From JAFGIG01 sp964397545 (lineage in GTDB: Bacteria > SDB-A): a DNA stretch of 64,000 nt. Below are positions 60,419 through 64,000 of the stretch, piece by piece. The translations under genes were made by a program, and so were the position numbers. The stretch is from assembly GCA_964397545.1 (NCBI GenBank), contig CAYNIW010000001.1:186001-250000 (forward strand), read 5' to 3'. A model generated the notes under the pieces. It was not told the origin of the DNA, did no database searches, and was given only the letters and a program-made list of their open reading frames with translations. Positions within the stretch are counted from its first letter, which is position 1. Each line of letters begins with the position of its first letter.

Positions 60419-60859
60419 ATGGCAAAGGCTAAGAAAAAGCAGATACAGGCTGTAATAAAATTACAGATTCCAGCAGGTCAGGCGACACCGGCACCTCCTT
60501 TGGGGCCTGCTCTAGGTCAGGCGGGTGTCAATATACCGGAATTCATAAAGACATTCAACGCGAGAACCGGCGGTCAGGATCCTCTTCCTCTGCCCACGGT
60601 AATAACAGTCTATAAAGATAAAACTTTCTCTTTCGAAGTTAAAGCGCCTCCCGTCGCTGTGCTTCTGAAGAAAAGCGTAAAAATTGCCAAAGGTTCCGGG
60701 GAACCCAACAAGAACAAGGTCGCGACGGTTTCCCTTGAAGATGTCAAAGCAATAGCGGAAAGGAAATATCAGGACATGACAGCGGGTTCGATAGATAAAG
60801 CGATGAGCATGGTCAAAGGAACCGCAAGAAGCATGGGAATATTAGTGGAAGAAGGTTGA
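60419..60859 (+). CDS. rplK: 50S ribosomal protein L11
   Basis: A 146-residue ribosomal protein of the GTPase-associated centre: IKLQIPAGQATPAPPLGPALGQAGVNIPEFIKTFN at the N-terminal domain and the RNA-binding C-terminal domain DMTAGSIDKAMSMVKGTARSMGI. An N-terminal lysine-rich KAKKKQIQA is present. ATG follows AAAAGGGG. Start of the rplK-rplA pair, 14 nt after nusG. Confidence 0.97.
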   Translation: MAKAKKKQIQAVIKLQIPAGQATPAPPLGPALGQAGVNIPEFIKTFNARTGGQDPLPLPTVITVYKDKTFSFEVKAPPVAVLLKKSVKIAKGSGEPNKNKVATVSLEDVKAIAERKYQDMTAGSIDKAMSMVKGTARSMGILVEEG

Positions 60860-60860
60860 T

Positions 60861-61565
60861 ATGAAACACGGAAAAAGATACGAAAATTTGATAAAAGACC
60901 ATTTTACAAAAGAAGAATTAACTCTCAAGGAAGGCGTGGAGAAGGCAAAAAACATGGCCAACGCTAAATTCGACGAAACTCTCGAAGTTTCTGTCAAATT
61001 AGGCATTGATCCGAGAAAATCGGATCAGCTCGTAAGGGGCAGTGTTGTGCTTCCTCACGGAACAGGCAGAAAAGTCACGGTTCTCGTGTTCGCTTCGGGA
61101 GAGAAAGCTCAGGAAGCTTCGGAAGCAGGAGCAGATTACGTTGGAACAGACGAATATATTGAAAAAATACAGAAAGAAGGATGGCTCGATTTCAATGCTG
61201 TTGTCGCCGTTCCGCAGATCATGGGAAAAGTCGGCATGCTCGGTAAAATTTTAGGTCCGAGAGGATTGATGCCGAATCCGAAACTCGGAACAGTTACTAT
61301 GAATGTTAAAGAAGTAGTAGAAGAGATAAAAAAGGGAAGAATTGAATTCAAAAATGATAAGTCCGGAAACATCAATGTTCCCGTAGGTAAAACATCTTTT
61401 TCGTCTGAAAATCTATTAAACAATGTCAACGAGTTTCTAAAAGAACTGATAAAAAGCAAACCTGCTGCGGTAAAGGGGACATTCATAAAGTCGGTTTATA
61501 TCAGCCCGACCATGGGACCCAGCGTTAAAATAAACGCTGCCGAGCTGGTTCAGTCTTCGCACTGA
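60861..61565 (+). CDS. rplA: 50S ribosomal protein L1
   Basis: A 234-residue stalk-base protein, usually also autoregulator of rplKA. MKHGKRYENLIKDHF, VKLGIDPRKSDQLVRGSVVLPHGTG, MGKVGMLGKILGPRGLMPNPKLGTVT and the closing ISPTMGPSVKINAAEL are all present. Length normal. It starts one nt after the rplK stop. Confidence 0.97.
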   Translation: MKHGKRYENLIKDHFTKEELTLKEGVEKAKNMANAKFDETLEVSVKLGIDPRKSDQLVRGSVVLPHGTGRKVTVLVFASGEKAQEASEAGADYVGTDEYIEKIQKEGWLDFNAVVAVPQIMGKVGMLGKILGPRGLMPNPKLGTVTMNVKEVVEEIKKGRIEFKNDKSGNINVPVGKTSFSSENLLNNVNEFLKELIKSKPAAVKGTFIKSVYISPTMGPSVKINAAELVQSSH

Positions 61566-61589
61566 TGTCCAAACGGCAAGGAGAGTCAA

Positions 61590-62108
61590 ATGGCCACACA
61601 GGAAAAAATTGAACAGGTTGAAAGCCTGGCTAAAAGCATAAAAGAAGCTAAAGCTGTATATATCAGCGACTATAAAGGCATGACTGTCGCCCAGATGACT
61701 TCTTTCAGGAAAAAAGCGAGAGAGGCCGGGATGAACTTCAAAGTGGTAAAGAACACAATGACCTATTTAGCTTTGAGCAAAAGCGGATACACCGGGATGG
61801 AAAGCTTTTTGACAGGCCCGACTGCTGTGGCTTTCGGTTATCAGGATCCGGTTCTGCCTGCGAGAATAATCAAAGAGAGTTTTAAGGAAACAGGTTTTCC
61901 TGTTGTAAAGGGCGGTTTTCTTGAAGGGAAGTTGATCTCATCCGATGAAATAAATAATATAGCGGATCTTCCGCCAAAAGAAATCCTGCTCGGTCTGTTA
62001 GCCGGCACTTTCGCGGCGCCCATAACAGGTTTTATGTCAGTGGGCAACAATATGCTATCGGGTTTTTTGAGAATATTGAGTTCTATAAAAGACAGCAAAG
62101 AAGAATAA
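61590..62108 (+). CDS. rplJ: 50S ribosomal protein L10
   Basis: A 172-residue stalk protein that anchors L7/L12: VYISDYKGMTVAQMTSFRKKAREAGMNFKVVKNTM is the conserved N-terminal domain, and the C-terminal helix (SVGNNMLSGFLRILSSIKDS) is the L7/L12 binding spine, long enough for two to three L7/L12 dimers. Only 24 nt after rplA, so there is no separate L10 leader. Confidence 0.96.
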   Translation: MATQEKIEQVESLAKSIKEAKAVYISDYKGMTVAQMTSFRKKAREAGMNFKVVKNTMTYLALSKSGYTGMESFLTGPTAVAFGYQDPVLPARIIKESFKETGFPVVKGGFLEGKLISSDEINNIADLPPKEILLGLLAGTFAAPITGFMSVGNNMLSGFLRILSSIKDSKEE

Positions 62109-62131
62109 TAAACAAAATAGGGAGGTAAGAG

Positions 62132-62515
62132 ATGTCAGAGGCAACCAAGCAAATATTGGAACTTGTTAAAGGCTTAACGGTCATGGAACTTTCCGAACTG
62201 ATAAAAGAGATGGAGACGGTTTTCGGAGTTTCAGCCGCTGCTCCGGTTGTCCAGATGGCTGCGGGTTCCATTTCGGCTCAGGCCGCTGAAGAACAAGAGG
62301 AAAAGACTGAATTTGACGTTATACTTAAAGAATACGGAGACAAAAAGATACCTGTCATCAAAGAAGTAAGAGCGATAACCGGCTTGGGACTTAAAGAAGC
62401 AAAAGACCTTGTCGAATCTATTCCCGCGAAGATAAAGGAACAAGTTTCCAAAAAAGAAGCCGATGAAATGAAAAAACAGCTCGAAAGCGCGGGAGCCGTA
62501 GTAGAGATAAAATAA
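62132..62515 (+). CDS. rplL: 50S ribosomal protein L7/L12
   Basis: A 127-residue stalk protein: N-terminal dimerisation LVKGLTVMELSELIKEMETVFGVSAAAPVV, flexible Ala/Glu hinge, and the C-terminal factor-binding KTEFDVILKEYGDKKIPVIKEVRAITGLGLKEAKDLVESIPAKIKE. ATG follows GGGAGG. Followed by a hairpin in the rplL-rpoB gap. Confidence 0.97.
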   Translation: MSEATKQILELVKGLTVMELSELIKEMETVFGVSAAAPVVQMAAGSISAQAAEEQEEKTEFDVILKEYGDKKIPVIKEVRAITGLGLKEAKDLVESIPAKIKEQVSKKEADEMKKQLESAGAVVEIK

Positions 62516-62574
62516 CCGAGTCATATACCTGTATACTGAATGGCTTGATGTTGTTTTTTCTGATATCGGAATAA

Positions 62575-62601
62575 ATCTCAGGGGTGAGAAACCCCTGAGA
62601 T
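62575..62601 (+). terminator. Attenuator-like hairpin between rplL and rpoB
   Basis: A perfect 11-bp stem ATCTCAGGGGT / ACCCCTGAGAT with loop GAGAA, followed by the T-rich ATTCCTTTCTTTATTTTTC. It sits where many bacteria have partial termination that lowers rpoBC relative to ribosomal stalk genes. Confidence 0.75.
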
Positions 62602-62632
62602 ATTCCTTTCTTTATTTTTCATGGAGGTAAAA

Positions 62633-64000
62633 TTGACAAAAGGTGAAAGAATTAATTACGGAAAACTTACTTCACCTTTGCCTATACCTGACCTTCTCGA
62701 TGTTCAAAGGGAGTCTTTCGCTAAGTTCTTACAGAAAAACGTGCCGCTCAAAAAAAGAAAAAAAATTGGTCTTCAGGCGGTATTGGAAGAATTTTTCCCA
62801 ATCGAGGATCAGCAAGGCAGATGCGAGTTGAGATTCGTGAGCTATGAAATCGATTCTCCAAAATACAACCCCGAGGAGTGCATTAGAAAGGGTAAAACGT
62901 ATTCGGCTCCCATGAAACTAAAACTGCAGATTGCGATTAAAGACAAAAAGAATGAATCAATTGAAGAAATTAGAGAACAGGATGTCTTTTTATGCGATCT
63001 TCCTATGATAACCCAAAAAGCGAGCTTCATTATAAACGGAGTAGAAAGAGTTATAGTTTCTCAGCTTCACAGAAGCCCGGGTGTTTTTTTCAATGTAGAA
63101 TATCATCACTCCGGGAAAATGCTCATTGTCGCTCAGATTATACCTCAAAAAGGAACTTGGATAGATATCAACCTTGACCATAATGAAATATTAAACATAA
63201 GCCTCGACAGAAGGAGGCATTTCCCTCTTACAATATGGCTCCAGGCTGTCGGCCTGGGTGATCCGGGACAGATACTCGTTAGATTTTTCGGATCTGAAAA
63301 AGTCAAAATACCTGGTTTCAGCGGCAAGCAAGCGGAAAAGCTAATAGGCAGAATATCCGCAGAGGATATTCAGGATCCAAACTCAGGAGAAATAGTTCTT
63401 TATTCCGGATCGGAGCTCACATCCGGTTCTCTGGATATGCTCAGCCTTTTCGGTAAGAAAGAGATAGAACTTGTCAAAAGCGAAAACGCAGCTGCTCTAG
63501 AAGTGCTAAAAAAGACATTTGCAAAAGTAAAGAAAAGACTCACGAAAGAGGAAGCCGCTGAATATATCTTCAAGTTTCAAAGAGGAACAGATCCTGTAAA
63601 CCCTGAAGCCGCAAGTGAATACATTGACAGCATGTATTTCTCATCGAAAAGATACAATCTCGGCGCTGTAGGCAGAAAGATGATGAAAGATAAACTCGGA
63701 AAAACTCCCGGAGAGGAAACTCTGTCGCTTTGTCCGGAAGATTTCATCCATATCATGGAATATCTTTTCGGACTATTGGAAAAAGATAAAAACCTCGACG
63801 TTGACGATATAGATCACCTCGGAAACAGACAGGTCAGAAGGGTGGGTGAACTTCTTGCCGATCAGTTTAACTCAGCGATGCTAAGGGTGGTTAAAGGAGT
63901 TAAAGACAGGTTTATGCTCGAGAGTGACCCAAAGAAAATTGTCCCCCAGATGCTCATTAATTCAAGATACGTGACAAACACTCTCATGTCTTTTTTCGGA
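62633..64000 (+). CDS. rpoB: RNA polymerase beta subunit, N-terminal part
   Basis: The first 456 codons, open to the window end. Start is TTG 62633 behind GGAGGT; the frame reads KGERINYGKLTSPLPIPDLLDVQRESF, then EQDVFLCDLPMITQKASFIINGVERVIVSQLHRSPGVFF, KGTWIDINLD, and RVGELLADQF with MLINSRYVTNTLMSFF at the edge, all RpoB protrusion/lobe and fork-loop segments. The rifampicin region lies at or beyond the edge. Preceded by the attenuator-like hairpin and translated from a TTG codon. Confidence 0.97.
   Translation, partial: MTKGERINYGKLTSPLPIPDLLDVQRESFAKFLQKNVPLKKRKKIGLQAVLEEFFPIEDQQGRCELRFVSYEIDSPKYNPEECIRKGKTYSAPMKLKLQIAIKDKKNESIEEIREQDVFLCDLPMITQKASFIINGVERVIVSQLHRSPGVFFNVEYHHSGKMLIVAQIIPQKGTWIDINLDHNEILNISLDRRRHFPLTIWLQAVGLGDPGQILVRFFGSEKVKIPGFSGKQAEKLIGRISAEDIQDPNSGEIVLYSGSELTSGSLDMLSLFGKKEIELVKSENAAALEVLKKTFAKVKKRLTKEEAAEYIFKFQRGTDPVNPEAASEYIDSMYFSSKRYNLGAVGRKMMKDKLGKTPGEETLSLCPEDFIHIMEYLFGLLEKDKNLDVDDIDHLGNRQVRRVGELLADQFNSAMLRVVKGVKDRFMLESDPKKIVPQMLINSRYVTNTLMSFFG

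Noticed and set aside
1..64000. CRISPR arrays, insertion sequences, integrases, phage genes
   Set aside because: No regularly spaced repeats, transposase motifs or attachment-site duplications were found by reading; absence was not computed.

Overview
The window is a bacterial chromosome segment with no insertion sequence, prophage or CRISPR array. It carries beta-barrel proteins with signal peptides, a lipid-linked surface-glycan cluster, type IV pilus genes, DUF5916 protein, and secreted proteins that share a FlgD/Por-like C-terminal domain. Together these point to a diderm (Gram-negative) bacterium near the FCB / WOR-3 (Stahlbacteria) type lineages. Ferredoxin-type MinD ATPases, NifX-like proteins and a selenocysteine peroxiredoxin suggest an anaerobe. 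The lineage is an inference; the diderm envelope is well supported. TTG and GTG starts are common (TTG even for rpoB), and several genes lack a Shine-Dalgarno sequence but have a -10 box about 7-10 nt before the start codon, so leaderless or near-leaderless transcripts look frequent.

Layout. 1-3459: end of pilC, then a PilS/PilR-like two-component pair. 3446-8954: overlapping genes for an O-antigen ligase-like protein, a WecA/MraY-type phosphosugar transferase, a UDP-galactopyranose-mutase-like flavoprotein and a GT4 glycosyltransferase. 8995-11665: a zinc-ribbon protein, then on the minus strand an ArsR regulator, a metal/organoarsenical-type permease and a thioredoxin-like protein behind a promoter whose spacer holds a palindrome. 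11758-22334: secreted proteins, a DUF362 ferredoxin, an MBL hydrolase, a GNAT protein and a vWA/VIT pair. 22415-27280: three TPR genes, the first two ending in class III cyclase domains with complementary active-site losses. 27252-32734: outer-membrane protein, MarR-GNAT fusion, S41 protease, DUF5916 protein. 32817-35934: TrkH/TrkA potassium uptake plus a membrane PAS protein. 36728-42264: methyltransferase, SagB-like oxidoreductase, selenocysteine peroxiredoxin behind a near-perfect Fur box, TauE exporter, GNAT, beta-helix protein. 42290-48210: a sigma54 activator, its probable enhancer sites and sigma54 promoter, then NifX/DUF5320/NifX/MinD/MinD/Mrp/NifX/thioesterase, resembling the orange-protein (ORP) system of Desulfovibrio. 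48541-52155: lipoprotein sugar-binding protein with a hybrid histidine kinase. 52159-57415 (minus): sppA, an unknown secreted protein and glgB. 57486-64000: five tRNAs, tuf, rpmG, tRNA-Trp, secE, nusG, rplKAJL and the start of rpoB.

The most notable points are the predicted split heterodimeric adenylyl cyclase (22415-26199), the in-frame UGA plus SECIS-like hairpin in the peroxiredoxin (38379-39098), the sigma54-controlled NifX/MinD cluster, the codon-usage mosaic in tuf, and the 8-residue repeat inserted in NusG.
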